Shown here in pieces: positions 6,967 through 14,196 of a DNA stretch of 14,196 nucleotides. The stretch lies in the NCBI RefSeq assembly GCF_937920395.1, contig NZ_CALEVF010000143.1, positions 1 to 14,196 of the forward strand, in the 5' to 3' direction. The notes beneath the pieces were generated by a model. The model was given only the letters and a program-made list of their open reading frames with translations. It ran no database searches and had not been told where the DNA came from. The first letter of the stretch is position 1. Each line of letters opens with the position of its first letter. Made by a program: the position numbers and the translations under genes. This DNA comes from an uncultured Clostridium sp. Lineage in GTDB: Bacteria; Bacillota; Clostridia; Clostridiales; Clostridiaceae.

Positions 6967-7315
6967 TATCAATTAATAAATTAAATATATTATGTATATT
7001 TACATAATTATTTAAGTTTATTTATAACATTCCATTATAATTTAAGTTGTTTACGTTTACTGAAATTAATTAACCTAAAAAAATAAGGTGCTTAACAGTA
7101 TCTAATTTATTAAAATACAATACTATCAATTTAAATGTTCACATCTTTCTTTATAAATAATATTAATACTATTTTACATTGAACATATACTATATGTAAC
7201 TTGCTTAAATATTTTAAATTTGATAAAATTCATTTATATCTAAAATCATTTACAGAATTTTATAATTTAAATTTTAGTATAAAGGTAATATAGACATTTT
7301 AAGGAGGGTTTTGTT
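6967..7315. other. AT-rich intergenic region between divergent lrp and msrB
   Basis: This stretch of about 350 bases between divergent genes holds no convincing reading frame, RNA gene or riboswitch. It should contain the msrB promoter. A weak candidate is TTGCTT (7201-7206), 17 bases, then TAAAAT (7224-7229); a TATAAT at 7261-7266 and TAGTAT at 7275-7280 lack a well-spaced -35. A small inverted repeat (TTACAT with ATGTAA, around 7173-7199) encloses an AT-rich loop. The msrB Shine-Dalgarno sequence AAGGAGGG lies at 7301-7308. Confidence 0.6.
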
Positions 7316-7774
7316 ATGAATAAAAAAATATATACAAAAAAAAGTATAGAACAGCTAAAAAAAGAACTAACCCAAACTCAGTTTGAAGTAACACAGGAAA
7401 ATTCAACGGAAAGATCCTTTGACAATGAATTTTGGAATAACAAAGAAGAAGGAATATATGTAGATATAGGCAGCGGTGAACCATTATTTACATCTCTTGA
7501 TAAATTTGATTCAGGTTGTGGATGGCCCAGTTTTACAAAACCTTTAGATAATGAGAATATTAAAGAAAAGAAAGATATTACACTTGGAATGATCAGAACA
7601 GAAGTAAGAAGTTATCATGGTGACAGCCATCTAGGTCATGTTTTCGATGATGGTCCTCGAGCTGACGGTGGATTAAGATATTGTATAAATAGTGCATCCT
7701 TAAGATTTATACCAGTTAACAAACTAAAAGATGAAGGATATGAAGATTATTTGAAACTGTTTAAGAAAGAGTGA
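7316..7774 (+). CDS. msrB: Peptide-methionine (R)-S-oxide reductase MsrB
   Basis: This 152-residue cytosolic repair enzyme reduces methionine-R-sulfoxide in proteins back to methionine, using thioredoxin-type reductants. The SelR/MsrB fold motifs are clear: [11 protein letters not shown] (67-77), [21 protein letters not shown] (94-114, with H105 and H108) and [13 protein letters not shown] (121-133), whose C123 is the catalytic cysteine (codon TGT, so not selenocysteine). C68 matches the position of the resolving cysteine seen in many MsrB proteins. The two CxxC pairs that bind structural zinc in other MsrB forms are absent, so this is the zinc-free type. It is not fused to MsrA, and no msrA gene is nearby. 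Start at 7316 is set by AAGGAGGG 7 bases upstream. The gene stands alone between a divergent regulator and a strong downstream terminator, which suggests a single-gene transcript for oxidative stress repair. Confidence 0.96.
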   Translation: MNKKIYTKKSIEQLKKELTQTQFEVTQENSTERSFDNEFWNNKEEGIYVDIGSGEPLFTSLDKFDSGCGWPSFTKPLDNENIKEKKDITLGMIRTEVRSYHGDSHLGHVFDDGPRADGGLRYCINSASLRFIPVNKLKDEGYEDYLKLFKKE

Positions 7775-7795
7775 TTTCTCCCATACCGGCACACA

Positions 7796-7837
7796 AATAA
7801 AATTAGCCTAAAGCAAATGCTTTAGGCTAATTTTATT
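7796..7837. terminator. Strong bidirectional terminator between msrB and the zinc-ribbon gene
   Basis: A perfect 20-base inverted repeat (7796-7815 with 7818-7837) with a two-base loop, including the core TTAGCCTAAAGCA, has A-rich and T-rich ends that supply the U-tract on both strands. It lies between the msrB stop (7774) and the stop of the convergent gene (7846), so it terminates both. Confidence 0.92.
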
Positions 7838-7845
7838 ATGAGAAA

Positions 7846-9393
7846 CTATAAACCATCTTTTAAATTAACATAGGTCTTATAATTAGGTGAATCTTCACTA
7901 ATTAATTTATTAAGTTTCCACTCATACCCATTAGAATCATCATAAACTAGAAAATAAACTGCTACAATAGAAACTTTTCTATCCTTATTTTTATTATTTT
8001 TATCATCTTTATACGTAATACTACCATAAACATATTTTATGTTTTTTAAACCCTTTGTAGATAATATCTTATAAGTTTTAAATGTCTTTGCTTCTTCCTG
8101 TGTTATCTTATGGTTATTAGACCACCAGAAAAGTAGATTACTTCCTTCAATTTCACCATTAGTTATCGAAGGTATAATTAACGACTCAGGAATATTATTT
8201 ATCGAAGCACTATCAACTGTTGTATCTGATCCGCTTAATAAAGCTATATTACTTAATGATATTGAGAAAGTATAATTAGTTGATAATATCGAGTTTATTT
8301 CACCTGCTACATTTTCTCTCTTAGCAATAAGATTTAGTGTTCCTTTTTTCGCATTAAACGTTTTTCCTGATATATTAATACTCTTAGTAAAGTCATCTTT
8401 TACAGTAAACCCTTTACTACCAAAAAAATCAGAATAGGATACCGTTTCCTCAAATCCTTGATTTCTTATAAGTTGAATAACCTTTTCATCTGAAAAAGCT
8501 GGCGATAGTGTCAACTTAAAATCATCTGAACTATTTGCTTCTATAGAATTAATACTCCAAGCTTCATTCTCAAAAACAAGACTACACTTTATTTTCCCAG
8601 TAGCCCTAAGAAGCCCACTGTCTATAGTCGTTTCAACTAATATTCTTTCTTTTTCATTTTGAAGATCTGGAGTCCTTAATGTTATCCCAAGATTTTTAAC
8701 ATTTTGTCCATTCAATGCTTCTTGCGTATTCCCTATAGTAATTTTTAATCTTTTTAATTCATCTAAAAATATCTTATCATTAATCCCTACCACCGGTTTC
8801 ACCGAAGTAATATTAAGTATTACAGGTTTTCCATTGACTTTCCATTCGTTTTTACCTTCTTTAAGATATACTACAGATAACAAAACCTTTGCCTCAAGAG
8901 CATCATTATTTAGAGTTAACGCTAAATTAATTTCATCTTTGCTCTTCTGAGTATTCCGATTACTTATAATAAAGCTTTTCATGTTATCTTTATTGATTTT
9001 TATGACTGTACCCTTTGGTAGTGTTACAACTGTTCCTATCAGATTTTCTTTTATTGTTACATCGTCAATGGGACTAACGATAAAAAATGAATAGGCAAAT
9101 ACCAATACTACAATTACAGAAGTTATTGATATCATAGGTATAATTACTTTCCTATGTATAAATGTTTTCTTAACCCAATCAAAAAATTTATCTCTATTAT
9201 ACTTTCTTATGTCTTTATCTGATATTGCAGGCATCGCTGACGTATCTTGCACTTTATTCTCTTCATTTACATTATTATTAGGAATTATTTCATCTACCGC
9301 ATCTGTTTTTTCTTCTATCTTTTCTCCACAATAAGGGCAAAATTTTAATCCATTAATATTAATAAATTCATTATTACAACTGTTGCAACGCAT
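7846..9393 (-). CDS. Membrane-anchored zinc-ribbon protein of unknown function
   Basis: This 515-residue protein starts with a short zinc ribbon: two CxxC knuckles, CNSC (C3, C6) and CPYC (C19, C22). A charged, low-complexity linker (about 24-80) follows, then one strong transmembrane helix at about 83-106 with basic residues just before it. The remaining 400 residues, rich in predicted beta strand, should face the outside (positive-inside rule). The outer part shows a recurring pattern of a beta-like strand ending in an aromatic turn and W-x-[VIL]-N: EWKVN (W184), AWSIN (W279) and EWKLN (W492), which suggests repeated small domains. The general layout (cytosolic zinc ribbon, one helix, large outer part) recalls Firmicute proteins of the TcaA/YvbJ type, but I cannot confirm homology. 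The ATG at 9393 has TTTGGAGGG upstream. The gene is monocistronic, with its own promoter and terminator. The function is unknown; an envelope-sensing or cell-wall role is only a guess. Confidence 0.85.
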   Translation of the reverse strand: MRCNSCNNEFININGLKFCPYCGEKIEEKTDAVDEIIPNNNVNEENKVQDTSAMPAISDKDIRKYNRDKFFDWVKKTFIHRKVIIPMISITSVIVVLVFAYSFFIVSPIDDVTIKENLIGTVVTLPKGTVIKINKDNMKSFIISNRNTQKSKDEINLALTLNNDALEAKVLLSVVYLKEGKNEWKVNGKPVILNITSVKPVVGINDKIFLDELKRLKITIGNTQEALNGQNVKNLGITLRTPDLQNEKERILVETTIDSGLLRATGKIKCSLVFENEAWSINSIEANSSDDFKLTLSPAFSDEKVIQLIRNQGFEETVSYSDFFGSKGFTVKDDFTKSINISGKTFNAKKGTLNLIAKRENVAGEINSILSTNYTFSISLSNIALLSGSDTTVDSASINNIPESLIIPSITNGEIEGSNLLFWWSNNHKITQEEAKTFKTYKILSTKGLKNIKYVYGSITYKDDKNNKNKDRKVSIVAVYFLVYDDSNGYEWKLNKLISEDSPNYKTYVNLKDGL

Positions 9394-9459
9394 TTGTTCC
9401 CTCCAAACATTAATATAACTCTACAAAACAAACGCAATGTTATATTTAATATAATATAG

Positions 9460-9501
9460 CTTGTTTACATACTATATTATAACTTGTTTGCAACCTATAT
9501 T
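9460..9501. repeat. Two 19-base imperfect direct repeats over the zinc-ribbon gene promoter
   Basis: The unit at 9460-9478 and the unit at 9483-9501 agree at 16 of 19 positions (common form CTTGTTTRCA then CTATATT) and repeat at a 23-base period, close to two helical turns. They lie across the predicted -35 to -10 region of the minus-strand promoter, so they could be tandem binding sites for a regulator. Confidence 0.5.
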
Positions 9502-9504
9502 CAA
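9476..9504 (-). promoter_or_regulatory. Sigma-A type promoter for the zinc-ribbon membrane protein gene
   Basis: On the minus strand, -35 TTGAAT (9504-9499) and a perfect -10 TATAAT (9481-9476) are spaced by 17 bases. The predicted start near 9469 leaves a leader of about 75 bases. The promoter lies beyond the liv operon terminator (9542-9565), so expression should be independent of liv. Confidence 0.65.
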
Positions 9505-9541
9505 ACATATTCTTAACATCTTTTATACTTAGACGAACAAA

Positions 9542-9565
9542 ACTCACTCCCAAAAGAGAGTGAGT
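9542..9565 (-). terminator. Intrinsic terminator of the liv operon
   Basis: The arms ACTCACTC (9542-9549) and GAGTGAGT (9558-9565) form an 8-pair stem with a short loop. On the minus strand the stem is followed by TTTTGTT. It begins 34 bases after the livF stop codon (9600), as expected for the end of the livKHMGF transcript. Confidence 0.8.
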
Positions 9566-9599
9566 GATTAACCATAGTATCAACATTTTAGTACAAGTC

Positions 9600-10304
9600 T
9601 TACTCACCAAGATATGCACTTCTTATAGCATCATTAGTTAATAATTCTTTCGCACTACCTTCTAAAACTATTTTACCAGTTTCTAAAACATATGCTTTAT
9701 GTGCAATAGATAGCGCCATATGAGCATTTTGTTCTACAAGCAAAACAGTAGTTCCTGACTTATTTATTTCTTGTATTATAGAAAATATATTTCTTACTAC
9801 TAGTGGTGCAAGTCCCATAGATGGCTCATCTAATAACAATATTCTGGGTCTTACCATAAGAGCTCTCCCCATAGCAAGCATCTGCTGTTCTCCACCACTT
9901 AGTGTTCCAGCCATTTGTTTTATTCTTTCTTTAAGCCTTGGAAATTTGTCAAAAACCATCTCGTAATCTTTTGCTACATCGCTCTTATCTTTCCTAATAT
10001 AAGCGCCTAATTCAAGATTTTCCATAACTGACATGTTTGCAAATATTCTTCTTCCCTCTGGCACATGAGCAATTCCTAGTCTTGAGAGTTTATAGGCGGC
10101 AGTGGTATGAATGGGTTTACCTTCAAATAAAACACTTCCTGACTTTATAGGAATAAGTCCTGAAATAGCTCTTAATATTGAAGTTTTTCCAGCTCCATTA
10201 GCACCTATAAGTGTAACTATTTCTCCTTCCTTTACATGTATACTAATATCATGTAATGCATGTATTGCACCATAATTTACATTTAACTTATCAATTTCAA
10301 GCAT
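9600..10304 (-). CDS. livF: Branched-chain amino-acid ABC transporter, ATP-binding protein LivF
   Basis: This 234-residue protein is one of the two cytoplasmic ATPases of the leucine/isoleucine/valine importer. Motifs are Walker A GANGAGKT (34-41), VPEGRRIF (81-88, a hallmark of LivF), signature LSGGEQQ (135-141), Walker B ILLLDEP (155-161) and LLVEQN near the switch region. Length is typical. The ATG at 10304 follows GAGGAGGT, and the start overlaps the end of livG by 8 bases, so translation is probably coupled. It is the last gene of the liv operon, followed by an intrinsic terminator at 9542-9565. Substrate could extend to other hydrophobic amino acids, since the family also includes less specific members. 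Confidence 0.95.
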   Translation of the reverse strand: MLEIDKLNVNYGAIHALHDISIHVKEGEIVTLIGANGAGKTSILRAISGLIPIKSGSVLFEGKPIHTTAAYKLSRLGIAHVPEGRRIFANMSVMENLELGAYIRKDKSDVAKDYEMVFDKFPRLKERIKQMAGTLSGGEQQMLAMGRALMVRPRILLLDEPSMGLAPLVVRNIFSIIQEINKSGTTVLLVEQNAHMALSIAHKAYVLETGKIVLEGSAKELLTNDAIRSAYLGE

Positions 10305-11073
10305 CAGTTACCTCCTCTCCAAGGTATGCTTCGATTACCTTAGGATTGTTCTTTATTTCATCTGGCGTCCCTTCTGCTATTACTTTACCGTAATCTACAA
10401 CTATTATCCTCTCACAAACTCCCATAACTAACTTCATATCATGCTCAATTAGTAATATAGCTATCTTAAATTCATCCCTTACCCAATTTATGAGTCCCAT
10501 CAATTCGTGGGTTTCCTTTGGATTCATGCCAGCTGCAGGTTCATCTAGTAATAATAATTTAGGCTTTGCAGCAAGAGCTCTTGCTATTTCAAGTCTTCGT
10601 TGCTCACCATATGGAAGATTGCATGCAAGCTCATTTCTCTTACCATCGAGTTTAAACACCTTAAGAATTTCAAGTGCTTTCTTTTCAATTTCAGCTTCCT
10701 CACGAGTGAATTTGGGGAGCCTTAATATTGCATGGAACAAATTATATTTAACATTATAATTAAATGATATTTTTACATTATCAAGAACTGTTAAATCTTT
10801 AAATAGTCTTATATTTTGAAAGGTTCTGGCAATTCTTTTTTTAGTGATATCATAAGGTTTTATACCTTGTATAAATTCACCATTAAATTCAATAGTTCCA
10901 GATGTTGGAGCATAAACCCCTGTTAACATATTAAAAATAGTTGTTTTTCCCGCTCCATTAGGTCCAATCAACCCTACAAGATCATGATCAGATAGATTAA
11001 GTGCAAAATCAGAAACAGCTGTTAGCCCGCCAAACTTAATTGTAAGATCATTTACCTTTAAAAGCTGCATCAT
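10297..11073 (-). CDS. livG: Branched-chain amino-acid ABC transporter, ATP-binding protein LivG
   Basis: This 258-residue protein (from this start) is the second ATPase of the Liv importer, pairing with LivF on the LivH/LivM channel. Motifs are Walker A GPNGAGKT (37-44), RTFQNIRLF with the Q-loop (83-91), the LivG-type signature LPYGEQRR (153-160), Walker B LLLLDEPAAGMNP (173-185) and the switch histidine in LLIEHDM. The C-terminal tail VIEAYLGEE is typical of LivG. The start needs choosing: a TTG at 11100 extends the frame by nine residues but lies ahead of the Shine-Dalgarno sequence AAGGAAG (11085-11079). Three ATG codons follow it at 11076, 11073 and 11070; the middle one has the best spacing. 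The start lies inside the end of livM (overlap about 26 bases) and the stop overlaps livF by 8 bases, suggesting coupled translation. Confidence 0.94.
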   Translation of the reverse strand: MMQLLKVNDLTIKFGGLTAVSDFALNLSDHDLVGLIGPNGAGKTTIFNMLTGVYAPTSGTIEFNGEFIQGIKPYDITKKRIARTFQNIRLFKDLTVLDNVKISFNYNVKYNLFHAILRLPKFTREEAEIEKKALEILKVFKLDGKRNELACNLPYGEQRRLEIARALAAKPKLLLLDEPAAGMNPKETHELMGLINWVRDEFKIAILLIEHDMKLVMGVCERIIVVDYGKVIAEGTPDEIKNNPKVIEAYLGEEVTDA

Positions 11074-12013
11074 CATCACTTCCTTTTGAAAATTTATCAA
11101 ATATTTTCATAGATAATTCTTTTGTACCCATTAAACCTTGTGGCCTAAATCTCATAATAATGATAAGTGCAAGTGGATAAATAATCATTCTGTAATCATT
11201 CATAAATCTTAGGAATTCAGGAAGAATTGTAAGAATACCTGTTGAGAATACACTACCTGTTAAACTTCCCATTCCACCCATAACTACATAAGTAACTAAA
11301 TCTACTGATTTTAAGAATCCAAATTGCTCTGGCTTAATGTACATTAGATAATGTGAAAACAATCCACCGGCAATGCCTGAAAGGAATGATCCTATAACAA
11401 ACGCCATAATCTTATATTTTGTAGTGTTAATACCCATAGCTTCTGCAGCTATTTCATCCTCACGTACTGACATCATTGCTCTACCTTGTGATGAACGTGC
11501 TATATTGTAAATTATTAAAATTGTAAATATCATTATAAAAAATACCCAAGCAAAAGTAGTTTTAGGAGGTATTCCCGAAAGTCCACGTCCTCCTCCAAGT
11601 TGATCAATATTTGTAATAACAACTCTTATTATTTCTCCAAAGCCTAAAGTAGTTATAGCAAGATAATCACCCTTTAAACTTAAAGTTGGAAGACCAATAA
11701 GATATCCAATTAATCCAGCAACTACTCCGCCAATAAGAAGCGCTATAGGAAACGGCATATTTAATTGAATTGTAGCCATTGCTGCTGCATATGCCCCTAT
11801 AGACATAAAACCTGCATGTCCTAGTGTTAACTGTCCCGTAATTCCTATAATAAGATTTAAACTTACTGCAAGAATAACATTAATACAAATTAATATAACT
11901 ATTCTTCCATAATATCTATTTAATATTTCAGTATCCATTAAAAATGATAAAATGAAAAACAAAACAACTCCAATAACAAGTAATATAATAGTATTTCTAA
12001 ATTCTTTTTTCAT
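11048..12013 (-). CDS. livM: Branched-chain amino-acid ABC transporter permease LivM
   Basis: This 321-residue integral membrane protein forms half of the Liv translocation channel. The sequence shows about eight to ten hydrophobic segments, the conserved LivM motif GQLTLGHAGFMSIGAY (60-75), LSLKGDYLAITTLGFGEI, and the cytoplasmic coupling loop EDEIAAEAMGIN that contacts the ATPases. The C terminus FRPQGLMG is also typical. Possible starts are GTG at 12022, ATG at 12019 and ATG at 12013. The Shine-Dalgarno sequence AGGTGA (12024-12019) overlaps the first two, so the ATG at 12013, 5 bases downstream, is preferred. That site itself overlaps the TAG stop of livH (12023-12025), so the two permeases are probably translated in a coupled fashion. 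Confidence 0.94.
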   Translation of the reverse strand: MKKEFRNTIILLVIGVVLFFILSFLMDTEILNRYYGRIVILICINVILAVSLNLIIGITGQLTLGHAGFMSIGAYAAAMATIQLNMPFPIALLIGGVVAGLIGYLIGLPTLSLKGDYLAITTLGFGEIIRVVITNIDQLGGGRGLSGIPPKTTFAWVFFIMIFTILIIYNIARSSQGRAMMSVREDEIAAEAMGINTTKYKIMAFVIGSFLSGIAGGLFSHYLMYIKPEQFGFLKSVDLVTYVVMGGMGSLTGSVFSTGILTILPEFLRFMNDYRMIIYPLALIIIMRFRPQGLMGTKELSMKIFDKFSKGSDDDAAFKGK

Positions 12014-12022
12014 TTTCATCAC

Positions 12023-12901
12023 CTACACTTTCTCTCTGGTTTTCTTACCAAGAAGTCCAGAAGGCTTAACAATTAAAATAATAATAAGGATTGAAAATGC
12101 AATAGCATCTGAGTAACTAGATGATATATATACTTTACTAAATGTTTCAACAAGTCCCATTATAAGTCCGCCCCATAGAGCCCCTGGGATTATGCCAATT
12201 CCACCGAGAACCGCTGCAACAAAGGCTTTTAAACCTGGCATTATACCCATATATGGATCTATACTTGAATATAAAATTCCAAATAATACCCCTGCTGCTC
12301 CTGCTAACGCTGAACCAATTGCAAATGTTATAGATATAACAGAATCCACATTAATCCCCATAAGCGCAGCTGCATCTTTATCAAATGAAGTTGCTCTCAT
12401 TGCTTTTCCAGTTTTAGTTTTGAAAACTATAAATTGAAGTATTACTACAAGCAAAATCGACATTCCTATAATTATAAGTTGACGATTATCAATACTCAAC
12501 CCTGCAAAACTAATAACATGTGCTGGCAAAAGTGTCTCTGGATATGTTTGTGGATCAGTAGTCATCTTAAGTCTTACTAAATTCTCAAGAAGTACTGACA
12601 TTGCAATAGCTGTTATTAATATAGATAACTTTGGTGAATTTCTTAACGGTTTGTATGCTATTTTTTCAACAACCACACCCGTTAATGCCGCTCCACCCAT
12701 TGCTATTAATAATGTAGGTATAAATGGTAAATGTAGATTAGTTGCAGCGAAAAATCCAAAAAAACCTCCGACCATAAAAACATCACCATGAGCAAAATTT
12801 ATAAGTCCAATAATTCCATATACCATTGTGTATCCTATTGCGATTAATGCATACACGAAACCAAGTGATAATCCATTAATCATCTGTTGTAAAAATTCCA
12901 T
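12023..12901 (-). CDS. livH: Branched-chain amino-acid ABC transporter permease LivH
   Basis: This 292-residue integral membrane protein is the other half of the Liv channel. It shows the LivH motif GLINFAHGDVFMVGG (32-46), about eight hydrophobic segments, the ATPase-contact loop containing KDAAALMGIN, the glycine-rich VAAVLGGIGIIPGALWGG stretch and the C-terminal VKPSGLLGKK. Length is typical. The start at 12901 is preceded by GGGGGAAGG on the minus strand. It lies 87 bases after the stop of livK, and the gap contains a 12-pair hairpin (12939-12977) that may reduce read-through into the membrane and ATPase genes. It ends directly against livM. Confidence 0.95.
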   Translation of the reverse strand: MEFLQQMINGLSLGFVYALIAIGYTMVYGIIGLINFAHGDVFMVGGFFGFFAATNLHLPFIPTLLIAMGGAALTGVVVEKIAYKPLRNSPKLSILITAIAMSVLLENLVRLKMTTDPQTYPETLLPAHVISFAGLSIDNRQLIIIGMSILLVVILQFIVFKTKTGKAMRATSFDKDAAALMGINVDSVISITFAIGSALAGAAGVLFGILYSSIDPYMGIMPGLKAFVAAVLGGIGIIPGALWGGLIMGLVETFSKVYISSSYSDAIAFSILIIILIVKPSGLLGKKTREKV

Positions 12902-12938
12902 TTACCTTCCCCCATTTCTCTTTATTTATATTTATAAA

Positions 12939-12977
12939 TGCAGACATACTCCAAATTATTAATGAAGTATGTCTGCA
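12939..12977 (-). terminator. Intercistronic hairpin between livK and livH, possible partial terminator
   Basis: A perfect 12-base inverted repeat (TGCAGACATACT at 12939-12950, partner at 12966-12977) with a 15-base loop starts just after the livK stop. Only a weak U-tract (TTTATAAATATAAAT on the minus strand) follows, so it probably acts as a leaky terminator or as a 3' stabiliser of livK RNA rather than a full stop. Confidence 0.7.
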
Positions 12978-12988
12978 GACTTTATTTA

Positions 12989-14134
12989 TTAAGGTACAAG
13001 TTTCTTTATGAAATTAAACTTACCAGCATCAACTTTTAAGATTACCGCTCCTTTAATTGCATCTCTATTTGCATCGAAAGATACTTTACCAGATACTACT
13101 TGTAGATTAGTCTTTTGTAATGCAGCTTTAATGCTTGGTCCATCTGTTTTTCCAGAAGTTTTTATAGCTTCTACCATTATTTTTGCAGCGTCATAATTTA
13201 AAACTGCCATTGCATCTGCTTCTAAGTTGTATTTTGCTTTATAATCCTTTTGGAATGCAACAACTAGTGGTGCTGTATCATTTGCTGAATAATGGTCAGA
13301 TATATAACTATTATTAACTGCAGTTCCACCAACCTTAAATAATTCTGATGAATCCCAACCATCTCCACCTAGTAATGGTGCATTTATACTAATAGCTCTT
13401 GCTTGTTTTGCTATATTACCAACTGTTCCATAATAATCAGGAAGTAATATTACATCTGGTTTTGATGGTTTTATTTTTGTAAGTTGTGCTTTAAAATCTT
13501 TATCTCCGGTAGCATAAGTTTCTTTACCAACTATTTTCCCACCTGCAGCAATAAAGCCTTTTTCAAAGAACTCAGCCAATCCCTTAGAATAATCATTACC
13601 ATTATCATAAAGAATAGCAGCAGTCTTTGCCTTTAGATCTCCTGATGCAAATTTTGCTAAAACACTACCTTGAAAAGGATCTATAAAACATGCTCTATAA
13701 ACATATTCTCCACCCTTAGTTGTAACGTCTGGATTTGTTCCTGATCCAGTAATCATTGGCACCTTACTTTGAGTAGCTATCGGTCCAAGTGCTATAGCTG
13801 ATCCGCTTGTTAATGGTCCCACTATTGCTACAACATTATCACTGCTAATAAGCTTTGTACCAACTGTTACAGCAGTATCTGGTTTACCTTCATCATCTTC
13901 AAATAAAAATTTAATCTTTCTTCCATTAATTCCACCAGCTTTGTTCACTTGATCTTCTAATAATTTTATACCATTTTGACCAGATTTTCCAAAAGATGAA
14001 ACTGAACCTGTGAGCGGTAATACAACTCCAATTTTGATATCTCCTGTAGTAGATGCGCTTTTTGCACCACATCCTGCAAGTAGTCCCACAGCCATAGCCA
14101 TAGTTAGTAATAATGACATTTTCTTTTTAAACAT
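12989..14134 (-). CDS. livK: Branched-chain amino-acid ABC transporter substrate-binding lipoprotein LivK
   Basis: This 381-residue extracellular binding protein captures leucine, isoleucine, valine or a related amino acid and delivers it to LivH/LivM. A lipoprotein signal peptide is clear: basic MFKKK, a hydrophobic stretch and the lipobox LLAGC, with C22 as the lipidated residue that anchors it to the membrane of this presumed Gram-positive. The mature part is a periplasmic-binding type 1 fold, recognisable by IKIGVVLPLTGSVSSFG, GINGRKIKFLFEDDEG, a VAIVGPLTSGSA pocket segment and an AAILYDNGNDYSKG segment. Length is normal. The ATG at 14134 has GAGGGGG upstream. It is the first gene of the livKHMGF operon; the 62 bases upstream that remain in the window show no convincing promoter, so that element probably lies further out. 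Exact ligand preference is not visible. Confidence 0.95.
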   Translation of the reverse strand: MFKKKMSLLLTMAMAVGLLAGCGAKSASTTGDIKIGVVLPLTGSVSSFGKSGQNGIKLLEDQVNKAGGINGRKIKFLFEDDEGKPDTAVTVGTKLISSDNVVAIVGPLTSGSAIALGPIATQSKVPMITGSGTNPDVTTKGGEYVYRACFIDPFQGSVLAKFASGDLKAKTAAILYDNGNDYSKGLAEFFEKGFIAAGGKIVGKETYATGDKDFKAQLTKIKPSKPDVILLPDYYGTVGNIAKQARAISINAPLLGGDGWDSSELFKVGGTAVNNSYISDHYSANDTAPLVVAFQKDYKAKYNLEADAMAVLNYDAAKIMVEAIKTSGKTDGPSIKAALQKTNLQVVSGKVSFDANRDAIKGAVILKVDAGKFNFIKKLVP

Positions 14135-14196
14135 TTAATAGCCCCCTCGTATAATGTAGTTGTAAGCATTGATAATAATTCAGTCATACTAACCAC

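Noticed and set aside
6967..7315. Small RNA or small protein in the lrp-msrB gap
   Set aside because: The region is very AT-rich with only a weak stem, and there is no start codon with a ribosome binding site other than that of msrB.
7655..7690. Possible selenocysteine site in MsrB
   Set aside because: Some clostridial methionine sulfoxide reductases are selenoproteins, but the catalytic position here is an ordinary TGT cysteine codon and there is no in-frame TGA before the true stop.
9460..9501. Direct repeats as a CRISPR fragment
   Set aside because: There are only two imperfect copies with a 4-base gap and no spacer structure or cas genes, and they lie over a promoter.
10297..12025. Overlaps among livH, livM, livG and livF as possible frameshifts or assembly errors
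   Set aside because: Each protein is full length with intact motifs at both ends; short overlaps are normal in translationally coupled operons.
14135..14196. CodY-like box or T-box leader upstream of livK
   Set aside because: The best alignment to the CodY consensus matches only about half of the positions, and 62 bases are too few to hold a T-box leader. The real control region is probably outside the window.

Overview
The window looks like chromosomal DNA from a low-GC, spore-former-type Firmicute, most likely a Clostridium-like anaerobe. The reasons are strongly AT-rich coding and intergenic DNA, strong AGGAGG-type ribosome binding sites on most genes, and amino-acid uptake and catabolism as the dominant theme. 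The species cannot be told from the sequence alone. There are 12 convincing protein genes. I see no rRNA, tRNA, CRISPR array, transposase, phage gene or riboswitch.

Layout. (1) 1-1951, plus strand: the ATPase of a polar amino-acid ABC importer followed 36 bases later by a PLP-dependent cystathionine gamma-lyase/synthase family enzyme. This looks like the end of an operon that begins left of the window. It closes with a bidirectional terminator. (2) 2022-4755, minus strand: an M20 amidohydrolase (N-acyl-L-amino-acid hydrolase type) and an N-acyl-D-amino-acid deacylase family enzyme. Each has its own ribosome binding site, a visible or possible promoter, and a terminator-like hairpin lies between them. 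(3) 5003-6923, minus strand: an Lrp/AsnC-family regulator and aspartate ammonia-lyase, probably co-transcribed from an extended -10 promoter. (4) 7316-7774, plus strand: a stand-alone methionine-R-sulfoxide reductase MsrB, closed by a strong bidirectional terminator. (5) 7846-9393, minus strand: an uncharacterised membrane-anchored zinc-ribbon protein with a well-formed promoter overlaid by direct repeats. (6) 9600-14134, minus strand: a complete branched-chain amino-acid ABC importer, livK-livH-livM-livG-livF, tightly packed, with a hairpin after livK and a terminator after livF.

How the genes fit together. Two ABC importers bring in free amino acids. The two acylases could release L- and D-amino acids from N-acylated forms. 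Aspartase deaminates aspartate to fumarate and ammonia, under a neighbouring Lrp-type sensor. The PLP enzyme handles sulfur amino acids. This reads as an amino-acid scavenging neighbourhood, which is ordinary for clostridia.

I do not find strong evidence of a new biological system. The most unusual things are two related hairpin repeats bracketing the D-aminoacylase gene (one a perfect 47-base inverted repeat), the uncharacterised zinc-ribbon membrane protein, and the 23-base-period direct repeats over its promoter.
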